Origin: Bacteriovorax sp.
GTDB taxonomy: Bacteria; Bdellovibrionota; Bacteriovoracia; Bacteriovoracales; Bacteriovoracaceae
Direction of reading: 5' to 3'
Assembly: GCA_030654205.1 (NCBI GenBank)
Contig: JAURXW010000022.1
Location: 1 to 5,435, forward strand
DNA length: 5,435 nt
The notes beneath the pieces were generated by a model, which saw nothing but the letters and a program-made list of their open reading frames with translations, ran no database searches and was not told the DNA's origin. Below, one piece after another: positions 1-5,435 of this stretch. Each line of letters begins with the position of its first letter. Position 1 is the stretch's first letter. Made by a program: the position numbers and the translations under genes.

Positions 1-533
1 CTCACCAACTTTCTGGTGGAATGAGACAAAGAGTAATGATCGCTATTGCTTTGTCTTGCGAACCTGATGTTTTAATTGCAGATGAACCAACAACAGCTTT
101 AGATGTTACCATTCAAGCTCAAATTTTAGAATTAATGAAAAGACTTCAAAAAGAATTGGGAATGGGAATTATTCTTATCACTCATGATTTGGGAGTTGTT
201 GCTGAAACTTGTGACACTGTTGCTGTTATGTATTGCGGACAAATTGTTGAGAGTGCTGATGTTGAAACTCTTTTTAATCATCCGGCCCATCCTTATACAA
301 AAGGATTAATGGATTCAATTCCATCGTTTGACTCTACTAGTGGTCATAAGAAAGAGAGACTTCAAACAATTGAAGGAATGGTTCCATCATTGTTTAATCT
401 ACCTAATGGATGTAATTTCCAAGATAGATGTTCAAAGGTGACAGATGCATGCCGTGGTTCACAGGGAGATCCTGTGCTTAAGCCATCTAAAGGTGAAGGA
501 CACTTTGTGGCCTGCTTTAATCCCCTCAACTAA
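1..533 (+). CDS. oppD: Oligopeptide/dipeptide ABC transporter ATPase, OppD/DppD type (5' truncated)
   Basis: This is the C-terminal half of a peptide-importer ATPase, which hydrolyses ATP on the cytoplasmic face of the membrane to drive peptide uptake with an OppF-type partner. The reading frame is already open at base 3 and reads [10 protein letters not shown], the ABC signature motif, so the ATG at base 21 is an internal Met and not the start. The Walker A half lies before the window. Counting from that Met, Walker B is VLIADEP (17-23), the D-loop is TALD (25-28) and the H-loop His is 55. The tail is the oligopeptide-transporter C-terminal domain (oligo_HPY type), with HPYTKGL and four cysteines (131, 137, 144, 165) in the spacing seen in this family. 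The oppF-like gene follows 28 bp later. The order D then F and the mutual similarity support a heterodimeric ATPase. The family is clear; Opp versus Dpp or another peptide specificity cannot be decided without the binding protein. Confidence 0.93.
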   Translation, partial: HQLSGGMRQRVMIAIALSCEPDVLIADEPTTALDVTIQAQILELMKRLQKELGMGIILITHDLGVVAETCDTVAVMYCGQIVESADVETLFNHPAHPYTKGLMDSIPSFDSTSGHKKERLQTIEGMVPSLFNLPNGCNFQDRCSKVTDACRGSQGDPVLKPSKGEGHFVACFNPLN

Positions 534-548
534 TTTTTAGATAATTTT

Positions 549-553
549 AAGGA
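549..553 (+). promoter_or_regulatory. Ribosome binding site of the oppF-like gene
   Basis: AAGGA lies 8 bases before the ATG at 562, a normal Shine-Dalgarno spacing. It supports that start and shows that this genome uses recognisable Shine-Dalgarno sites. Confidence 0.75.
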
Positions 554-561
554 TTGATCAT

Positions 562-1536
562 ATGAGCGAGTATTTAATTGAAGTAAAAGATCTATGCAAA
601 AAATTCCCAATTAAAGGTGGATTGCTTGGTAGAGAAGTTGGTGCAGTCAATGCTGTTAACAACGTTAGCTTTAAAATTAAAAAAGGTGAGACCCTGGGTC
701 TGGTTGGAGAGTCTGGTTGCGGAAAAACAACCTTGGGACGTTCGATCTTAAGATTAATTGAACCAACTTCTGGTGAGATTATTTTTAATGGTCAAAATAT
801 TGTTAATTATTCTGCTTCTGAAATGAGAGCAGTTAGAAGAAAAATGCAGATCATTTTTCAAGATCCATATGCCTCACTAAATCCTAGAATGACTGTCGGT
901 GATATTTTATCTGAACCAATGGAAATTCACGGATTGCATAAAGAACGTGGAAGTCGTCATGCTCGCTTACTTGAACTTTTAAACCAGGTTCAGCTTCCAG
1001 CAGATGCACTTAATAAATATCCTCATGAGTTCTCAGGTGGACAAAGACAACGTATTTGTATTGCACGTGCGCTTGCCGTTGAGCCTGAATTTATTGTTTG
1101 TGATGAGCCCGTTTCGGCCTTAGATGTTTCAGTTCAGGCCCAAGTTGTAAATCTGTTAATGGATCTTCAGCGTGACCTTGGTCTAACTTTTCTTTTTATT
1201 GCTCACGATTTAAAAGTCGTTGAATATATTTCAAATAAAGTGGCCGTAATGTATTTAGGAAATATGGTAGAAATCGCGGAATCAAGCGAACTGTATGGCC
1301 ATGCAAAACATCCATATACTAAAGCACTTTTCTCTGCCATTCCTCATGCAAGTACTGCAGGAAGAGCAGGGCGAATTATTTTAGAAGGGGATATTCCAAG
1401 TCCAATGAATCCTCCAGCTGGATGCCATTTTAATCCAAGATGTTGGAATGTTAAAGATGAGTGTCGTTTAAACTTTCCACCTATCACAAATCAGTCATCA
1501 ACTCATCAGTATCGCTGCTTTAATCCTATAAAATAA
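562..1536 (+). CDS. oppF: Oligopeptide/dipeptide ABC transporter ATPase, OppF/DppF type
   Basis: This complete 324-residue cytoplasmic ATPase is the second nucleotide-binding subunit of a peptide importer and is close to the usual length for OppF/DppF (about 330). All ATPase motifs are present: Walker A GESGCGKT (49-56), Q-loop Gln100 in IIFQDPYASLNPRM, signature FSGGQRQR (157-164), Walker B FIVCDEP (177-183), D-loop SALD (185-188) and H-loop His215. The run CDEPVSALDVSVQAQVVNLL is typical of OppF. The C-terminal peptide-transporter domain carries Cys288, Cys294, Cys301 and Cys319, matching the four cysteines of the upstream partner; in some homologues these hold an iron-sulfur cluster, which is inferred here only from spacing. 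The ATG has an AAGGA site 8 bases upstream. The gene lies 28 bp after the oppD-like gene, so they are almost certainly co-transcribed. Opp versus Dpp specificity is open. Confidence 0.95.
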   Translation: MSEYLIEVKDLCKKFPIKGGLLGREVGAVNAVNNVSFKIKKGETLGLVGESGCGKTTLGRSILRLIEPTSGEIIFNGQNIVNYSASEMRAVRRKMQIIFQDPYASLNPRMTVGDILSEPMEIHGLHKERGSRHARLLELLNQVQLPADALNKYPHEFSGGQRQRICIARALAVEPEFIVCDEPVSALDVSVQAQVVNLLMDLQRDLGLTFLFIAHDLKVVEYISNKVAVMYLGNMVEIAESSELYGHAKHPYTKALFSAIPHASTAGRAGRIILEGDIPSPMNPPAGCHFNPRCWNVKDECRLNFPPITNQSSTHQYRCFNPIK

Positions 1537-1554
1537 ATTTTAAATCCCGACTAA

Positions 1555-1582
1555 ACAACTCTCTTTTTACTAGGGGAGTTGT
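1555..1582 (+). terminator. Imperfect hairpin after oppF, possible terminator
   Basis: ACAACTCTCT (1555-1564) can pair with GGGGAGTTGT (1573-1582) to give a 10-bp stem with two G-U pairs and an 8-base loop. It begins 18 bases after the oppF stop, where a terminator would be expected. The stem is not followed by a T-run (the next bases are AACAATTATATT), so it is not a canonical intrinsic terminator. It could instead be an mRNA-stabilising or weakly terminating hairpin. Confidence 0.45.
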
Positions 1583-1654
1583 AACAATTATATTCGTAAA
1601 TAAACTCAATACTATTCATTTTATCTCCGAAAAGTCATAAGTAGTAACCCCGTC

Positions 1655-2548
1655 ATGGTTCATATTTTGGCTAAAACGAATTTAAATTTAAATGAAATAG
1701 AAGGATTTATTCTTTCTCCTGGCGATATTTATTGGCAACAAAAATCGGGTGCCGAGGTTTTAATATCGGCCAAAGCTGATTTCCTTAATATTGAGTTGAT
1801 AGAAAAATTGTCAAAGGCCAGGCATGTTTTATTGATTGAAAATCAAATCAATATGAAAATTCAAAATGAATTTATTGAAAATTTTCAAGGGCACAAGTCA
1901 AAATTACTAATTAAGGAAAAACTTCCATGGCGTTCAAGACTTATAAGTTTGATGTCGGTTGATTTTGTAAATGAAGAGGTCAGTCAGTTTGAAGTTGATA
2001 TTTTAGTTTGGAAAGTTTTTTCAACAGTGACCAGTGAACAATCTCAAAAATTACTTGAAAGAGATATAGGCTTATTTAAAAGAAGTATGAGTGTATGCTC
2101 AAGTTATACACTGTGTGCTTTTTTGTTGGGTTATTATAGCGATGAATTCTTGTCGCAATTGTATACCAATACCTTTTTAAACTTAATGGATTTTCAGACC
2201 ACTACCCCCATGCCAGTAGTCAAAGAACAGCTTGAGAAAATTCGAAATCAAGCGACATTAAATGATGAGTATAAAAAAGAATTAATAGAGATTTATAAAT
2301 TAGAAAAAATGAATCAAAGTTTTATTGGTGAACGATATGATGGCAGTGGTGCTTGGAGTATAAATAAATACGAGATGAGTGACCTTGAATTAGTTCTAGT
2401 CGCTCTTCATAATCATTACTCCTACAAAGATTCGTCACCGCAGAGTATTTTTCATCAAATTCAAAAATCATTTTTTAAATGTGACGAAAAAGTATTACGT
2501 CTTTTACAAAAATGCCTGAAAGAAAAAGAACTGGAGTTTGTGGCTTGA
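1655..2548 (+). CDS. Degenerate HD-GYP-like protein, probable c-di-GMP signalling pseudoenzyme
   Basis: This 297-residue cytoplasmic protein has no signal peptide or membrane segment. Residues 15-65 (FILSPGDIYW, then an ISAKADFLNIELIEKL stretch) resemble the small N-terminal domain often found before HD-GYP domains. Residues 145-257 follow the HD-GYP layout: a helix pair around CSSYTLCAFLLGYYSDEFL, then LMDF (177-180) where HDIG is expected, then IGERYDGSGAW (224-234) where HHExxDGxGYP is expected, then LVLVALHNHYSY where a conserved Asp helix usually lies. The catalytic His residues and the GYP Tyr-Pro are replaced (HD to MD, HH to IG, GYP to GAW), so cyclic-di-GMP hydrolysis is unlikely; nucleotide sensing or protein binding is more plausible. 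Bdellovibrio has other non-canonical HD-GYP proteins, for example Bd1817. The ATG has no clear Shine-Dalgarno site; a TTG at 1667 is the only close alternative, and an in-frame stop lies at 1601. The 3' end overlaps the next gene. The family call rests on motif reading by eye. Confidence 0.72.
   Translation: MVHILAKTNLNLNEIEGFILSPGDIYWQQKSGAEVLISAKADFLNIELIEKLSKARHVLLIENQINMKIQNEFIENFQGHKSKLLIKEKLPWRSRLISLMSVDFVNEEVSQFEVDILVWKVFSTVTSEQSQKLLERDIGLFKRSMSVCSSYTLCAFLLGYYSDEFLSQLYTNTFLNLMDFQTTTPMPVVKEQLEKIRNQATLNDEYKKELIEIYKLEKMNQSFIGERYDGSGAWSINKYEMSDLELVLVALHNHYSYKDSSPQSIFHQIQKSFFKCDEKVLRLLQKCLKEKELEFVA
2533..2536 (+). promoter_or_regulatory. Ribosome binding site that fixes a TTG start for the coiled-coil gene
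   Basis: GGAG lies inside the last codons of the HD-GYP-like gene, 8 bases before the TTG at 2545. No comparable site precedes the ATG at 2512, whose upstream sequence is TTTTACAAAA. The TTG overlaps the upstream TGA stop as TTGA, a typical translational-coupling arrangement. Confidence 0.65.
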
Positions 2549-4995
2549 GCAAGTTAACGAATAAAAAAATACTAATTTCGACTGAGCAACAAAATGCTCA
2601 GGTGGGGATATTTTTTCGTGAAATAGGCTTTGAACTTTGTAGTGATTTTGAAAAAACAAACGAGTATTTATTTATTGTGGATGACTACCTTGAAGAAATT
2701 AAAAATCTTCCAAGGATTCAAACTCAAAAGATGCTAAGTGCGCAATCGATTCCTAATGTTCGAGGATCTTTTGATCAAAGTTTTATAGGCGAAACTCATG
2801 TTAATTCTCTACTTCAATCCTATTTTTGTGCAGGAAAAGATTTTGATTTAATCGATCAGTTTTCAAGTGATTTAAAGACAGCTTTTAATATTAAGGTTCA
2901 TGACTATTTAAATATTGGCTATTTTATTGATACTATTGTCGTAGAAGCCTATAAAAATTCATACGACTTTGATCTAATTCGCAACTATCTTAACGATGCA
3001 ATTACTTCAGCGTTGAAGCTAATTGAACAAGATAGTAAAAATCTTCCTTTAGATATTACTTACGCATTTAATGAAACTGGATTTGTTGTTCAGATTACAA
3101 TCAATTCTCCAGAACTTGATATGTCGGGAGAGTTTAAAAATTCTAACTCTAAATTAGTTAATTTTTCAAATCGTGCCAATTATTTCGATGTTAGTTATTT
3201 CAAAAAAAGAAATAAACTCGTAATGTCCTCACTTTGGTTTAAAGAGAAAAAGCTTCAATCTTTTCACTCTTATTTTTATACAGAAGTGGCGGAACATAAA
3301 AACGTAAAAGACTCAGGAGTAGTGATCGTGAATTCTCTAGACGAGGTTCATGAAGCAGTTGACTACTTCGCCCAAGTTGAAAAAGTCGATCAGTCAAAAA
3401 AGCTTTTCCTGGCCAAGAAGTTTTGTTTGTTTATTAAAAACTTTAGAGTTAACGAAGAAAATGCAGCAGAACTCTCTGCGCTGACTCTTGAAGATATTGA
3501 TACTTACTTATTGTCTTATCCTAGACAAGAAGCAGTGGTTTGTATCGATATTGAAGTTAAAGAATTTATTATCAAATTACTTCGAGACGATGCTTTGTAT
3601 AATGGCGTGTCTGATTACATAAAAAAAATTGCGGACTCTAATCTAGATTCACACGTTGAAGATATTCAGAAAATTTTAGGACAAAAATCGCTAGAAGATA
3701 TTTCGGAAATTTTGCGAATTCAAGGTGGGGCAGAAAAATCAGGAAGTGATGTAACTGTCGTCAAGGGATGGGCAGAAGTAAATAACGAAGAAGAATGGCA
3801 AGTTAAGCGAACCGAAATTCTCGAAGAAACAAAAGAGCAAGTTTTTAGAATTCAGTCTTCAGGCCGAAAAGTAGTTGAAGATGATATTATAAAAATAGTA
3901 TCGGGACAGATGAATGCAAATCCTGAAGAAGTAAAAACTGTTGTTAGTGGGCTTGTTGAAGAAGCAGTTAGTAGTACATTGGTAAAAAATGAAAAATTAG
4001 AAGATTCGCTTCCTTTACGGATAATGGCCCAGCCGCCAGAGAATAATATTGAAATTGAGAAAATTAAAATTCAAAATGCCCGTATGAAAAAAATCATGGA
4101 GCAAATGAAGTCAGAAATGGTTCTCCTGCGACAGGAGAATGAAAATGCCAAAAAAGAGGATCAGGGAATCGAATCTGTAGATGCACAAGTCGCAGAAATG
4201 ATAGATCTGAAAAATGCACTTGGAAGAACTCTTGATATCATGAAAATTAAAGAAAAAATTGCATTAAAACAAAAAATGGATTTTGAACAAATTCTTGAAG
4301 CTAAAGAAACTAAAAATGCAGCACTGGAGTCAAGACTAGAGCAGCTTAAAGATGAATATTCTAAGAGTAAGGATTTTTCAAATGATGAAAAGTTAGAAAT
4401 TCTTTCTGCTGAAAACCGAAGTCTTATAACTCGCCTTGAAATTGCCACACAAAAAGTTAGTATCATCAATGAGAATATGAACAAGCAAGATAGTGACACT
4501 ATTGCAAAAAAAGATAAGCAAATAACAACGCTAAAAACGAATATTCAATTCGCTCAAAGTTTGATTGAAAAATTTAAGCAAGAGCGATCAGATTTTGAAA
4601 ACAAGCTAATTGAAGAAAAAGAAAAGTATATTAAATTAAAAGATGAAAAATTTAGTCCTGTAGCACCGGCAGCTGTCGTTTCCAAAGATCATTCAGAAAA
4701 AGAAAAACTTATGGGAATTGAGCTCAAAAAAATGGAGCAAAAGTTAAAGTTCACAATCGCCCAATTAGAGGAAGCTCAAAAACGCAAGGCCCAAACAGGC
4801 GGAGCAAGCAATAAGAGCAATGAAGCCCATTTAAAGCAGCTAGAGCAAGCCAATTCAAGAATCGCCGACGCTAACAATGATTTAGCTGAAAAGAAAAAAG
4901 AGGCGATCAAACTTAAGCAGGAAAACTCGCAACTTTCGGCCAAAATTACTGAACTCGAAAAAAAGTTGGGTCATTTAGAGAAAAAAGCAGCTTAA
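2545..4995 (+). CDS. Large protein with globular N-terminal half and long C-terminal coiled coil, function unknown
   Basis: I do not recognise this gene. From the TTG at 2545 it encodes about 816 residues; an ATG at 2512 would add 11 residues (MPERKRTGVCG) but lacks a ribosome binding site. There is no signal peptide or membrane segment, so it is probably cytoplasmic. Residues 7-100 (KKILIST, then EYLFIVDDYLEEI) alternate beta and alpha like a degenerate receiver or Rossmann-type domain, without a convincing phospho-acceptor set. Residues 125-190 include VVEAYKNSY, faintly like the N-box of GHKL ATPases, then alternating beta-like DITYAFNETGFVVQITI. Residues 260-490 are mixed and unassigned. 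From about 500 to 814 the protein is rich in Lys, Glu, Gln and Leu with heptad-like spacing, a long coiled coil broken near 704-712 (SPVAPAAVV) and 751-759 (TGGASNKSN). Such proteins usually dimerise and act as scaffolds or structural rods. Its TTGA overlap with the HD-GYP-like gene suggests coupled production and a shared job. Confidence 0.85.
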   Translation: MSKLTNKKILISTEQQNAQVGIFFREIGFELCSDFEKTNEYLFIVDDYLEEIKNLPRIQTQKMLSAQSIPNVRGSFDQSFIGETHVNSLLQSYFCAGKDFDLIDQFSSDLKTAFNIKVHDYLNIGYFIDTIVVEAYKNSYDFDLIRNYLNDAITSALKLIEQDSKNLPLDITYAFNETGFVVQITINSPELDMSGEFKNSNSKLVNFSNRANYFDVSYFKKRNKLVMSSLWFKEKKLQSFHSYFYTEVAEHKNVKDSGVVIVNSLDEVHEAVDYFAQVEKVDQSKKLFLAKKFCLFIKNFRVNEENAAELSALTLEDIDTYLLSYPRQEAVVCIDIEVKEFIIKLLRDDALYNGVSDYIKKIADSNLDSHVEDIQKILGQKSLEDISEILRIQGGAEKSGSDVTVVKGWAEVNNEEEWQVKRTEILEETKEQVFRIQSSGRKVVEDDIIKIVSGQMNANPEEVKTVVSGLVEEAVSSTLVKNEKLEDSLPLRIMAQPPENNIEIEKIKIQNARMKKIMEQMKSEMVLLRQENENAKKEDQGIESVDAQVAEMIDLKNALGRTLDIMKIKEKIALKQKMDFEQILEAKETKNAALESRLEQLKDEYSKSKDFSNDEKLEILSAENRSLITRLEIATQKVSIINENMNKQDSDTIAKKDKQITTLKTNIQFAQSLIEKFKQERSDFENKLIEEKEKYIKLKDEKFSPVAPAAVVSKDHSEKEKLMGIELKKMEQKLKFTIAQLEEAQKRKAQTGGASNKSNEAHLKQLEQANSRIADANNDLAEKKKEAIKLKQENSQLSAKITELEKKLGHLEKKAA

Positions 4996-5007
4996 TTCAA
5001 ATTTTTC

Positions 5008-5036
5008 TTGTCAGTCCAAATCATTTTGAGTAAAAA
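5008..5036 (+). promoter_or_regulatory. Probable sigma-70-type promoter of the tRNA-Leu gene
   Basis: TTGTCA (5008-5013) matches the -35 consensus at five of six bases. After a 17-base spacer comes TAAAAA (5031-5036), a four-of-six match to TATAAT. Transcription would begin about 5043, giving a leader of roughly 12 bases before the mature tRNA. The box lies in the 59-bp gap between the coiled-coil gene and the tRNA, where a promoter is expected. The -10 match is modest. Confidence 0.5.
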
Positions 5037-5054
5037 TACCATCTACAAAACGAC

Positions 5055-5137
5055 GCCCTGCTGGTGAAATTGGCAGACACGCCAGACTTAGGATCTGGTG
5101 CGCAAGCGTGGGGGTTCAAGTCCCTCGCAGGGCACCA
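5055..5137 (+). tRNA. tRNA-Leu, anticodon UAG, CCA encoded
   Basis: The 83-base gene folds as a complete class II tRNA. The acceptor stem is GCCCTGC (5055-5061) with GCAGGGC (5127-5133), then discriminator A5134 and encoded CCA (5135-5137). The D stem is GTG (5064-5066) with CAC (5078-5080), with the conserved GG at 5072-5073. The anticodon stem is CCAGA (5082-5086) with TCTGG (5094-5098), and the loop CTTAGGA places the anticodon TAG at 5089-5091, which reads CUA and, with wobble, other CUN leucine codons. The long variable arm (5099-5109) contains a GCAA tetraloop. The T arm is GGGGG (5110-5114) with CCCTC (5122-5126), loop TTCAAGT, with one G-U pair. The gene is intact even though an integrase gene lies next to it. 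Confidence 0.97.
5110..5137 (+). other. Candidate integration attachment site in the tRNA 3' end
   Basis: The T arm and 3' acceptor strand of tRNA-Leu form the part of a tRNA gene most often used as an attachment core by tyrosine integrases, and an integrase gene ends 25 bp beyond it. An integrating element normally carries a copy of this segment that restores the tRNA, consistent with the intact gene here. The second copy at the far end of the element would lie outside the window, so exact att boundaries cannot be set. Confidence 0.35.
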
Positions 5138-5162
5138 TTTGATTTGAACCTCACTTAATCCT

Positions 5163-5435
5163 TTAATATTCCACACATTTTTTTATCAGCTCAGTTCTCA
5201 TGGTTAGAATATGGTTAGATTCTAATTTTTCATCCATTTCAATTTGGCCAAGTCTAAAAGCTTTCATCGATTTTTGTAGATGATCTGGTGAGAAATGAGC
5301 GTACCTTGTCGTCATGGTGATATTGGTATGGCCTAGAATCTTTGAGAGTTCATAGAGGTCATTACCGGCCATAACGAACTGACTAGCAAATGTATGCCTC
5401 AAATCATGGAAGGTAATCTTATTGGTAATTCCTGC
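5163..5435 (-). CDS. Tyrosine recombinase / phage-type integrase, C-terminal catalytic end (5' part beyond window)
   Basis: Ninety C-terminal residues of a tyrosine site-specific recombinase, which breaks and rejoins DNA through a covalent 3'-phosphotyrosine link. The frame is open to the window edge, so the gene enters from the right. Counting from the first codon visible, the catalytic motifs are ITFHDLRHTFAS with His10 and Arg13, LGH with His36, and TTRYAHFSPDHL with the nucleophile Tyr45 (5301-5303). The TTG codon at 5400-5402 is the Leu of HDLRH and not a start. After the usual SPDHL end there is a tail of about 38 residues with no recognised motif. No frameshift is visible, so the catalytic end looks functional. 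The gene converges on tRNA-Leu with 25 bp between the two 3' ends, which points to an integrated phage, genomic island or other mobile element rather than chromosomal XerC/XerD. The N-terminal arm-binding domain, which would help decide the type, is not visible. Confidence 0.93.
   Translation of the reverse strand, partial: AGITNKITFHDLRHTFASQFVMAGNDLYELSKILGHTNITMTTRYAHFSPDHLQKSMKAFRLGQIEMDEKLESNHILTMRTELIKKCVEY

Noticed and set aside
21..23. ATG at 21 as the start of the first ATPase gene
   Set aside because: The frame continues upstream to the window edge and encodes the start of the ABC signature motif, so this Met is internal.
1589..1615. TATATT (1589-1594) and TACTAT (1610-1615) as -10 boxes for the HD-GYP-like gene
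   Set aside because: Neither has a convincing -35 box at 16-18 bases, and such hexamers are frequent in AT-rich DNA.
4161..4499. 112-codon open frame on the minus strand inside the coiled-coil gene
   Set aside because: It is antisense to Lys/Glu-rich codons, and its Ser/Phe/Leu-rich translation is what such antisense reading produces. It has no ribosome binding site or domain resemblance.
5113..5150. 7-bp inverted repeat GGTTCAA (5113-5119) and TTGAACC (5144-5150) spanning the tRNA 3' end
   Set aside because: It could be an integrase binding pair, but seven bases with one arm being the universal T-loop sequence is too short to distinguish from chance.
5178..5184. T7 run downstream of the tRNA as an intrinsic terminator
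   Set aside because: No GC-rich hairpin precedes it, and the bases are the Lys codons at the integrase C-terminus read on the other strand.
5400..5402. TTG on the minus strand as the integrase start
   Set aside because: It is the Leu of the conserved HDLRH catalytic motif, and the frame is open to the window edge.
1..5435. CRISPR array or tandem repeats
   Set aside because: Reading the window by eye shows no regularly spaced direct repeats; recurring lysine/glutamate codons in the coiled-coil gene are low complexity and not repeat units.

Overview
The window is AT-rich bacterial DNA with dense coding on the plus strand. The codon bias, and especially a degenerate HD-GYP protein next to a large coiled-coil protein, suggest a low-GC member of the Bdellovibrio-like bacteria (Bdellovibrionota, perhaps Bacteriovorax or Halobacteriovorax). 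This placement is inferred from gene style, not from a marker gene.

Region 1 (1-1536) is the end of a peptide-uptake ABC transporter operon. A 5'-truncated OppD/DppD-type ATPase is followed after 28 bp by a complete OppF/DppF-type ATPase. Together they would form the heterodimeric motor that powers oligopeptide or dipeptide import. The permease and binding-protein genes presumably lie upstream of the window. An imperfect hairpin follows oppF.

Region 2 (1655-4995) is a two-gene unit of unrecognised function. The first gene encodes a 297-residue protein with the layout of an HD-GYP cyclic-di-GMP phosphodiesterase, but its metal-binding and GYP motifs are eroded, so it is probably a pseudoenzyme or sensor. 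The second encodes a protein of about 816 residues with a globular N-terminal half and a C-terminal coiled coil of about 300 residues. Its likely true start is a TTG at 2545 that overlaps the stop codon of the first gene as TTGA and has a good ribosome binding site, so the two proteins are probably translationally coupled. A plausible but untested reading is a signalling or scaffold pair.

Region 3 (about 5008-5435) is a tRNA-Leu(UAG) gene with encoded CCA and a plausible promoter. A convergent tyrosine recombinase gene ends 25 bp beyond it and is cut by the window edge. This is the usual arrangement at the junction of an integrated element, so the right edge of the window may be the start of a genomic island or prophage that used the tRNA 3' end as its attachment site.
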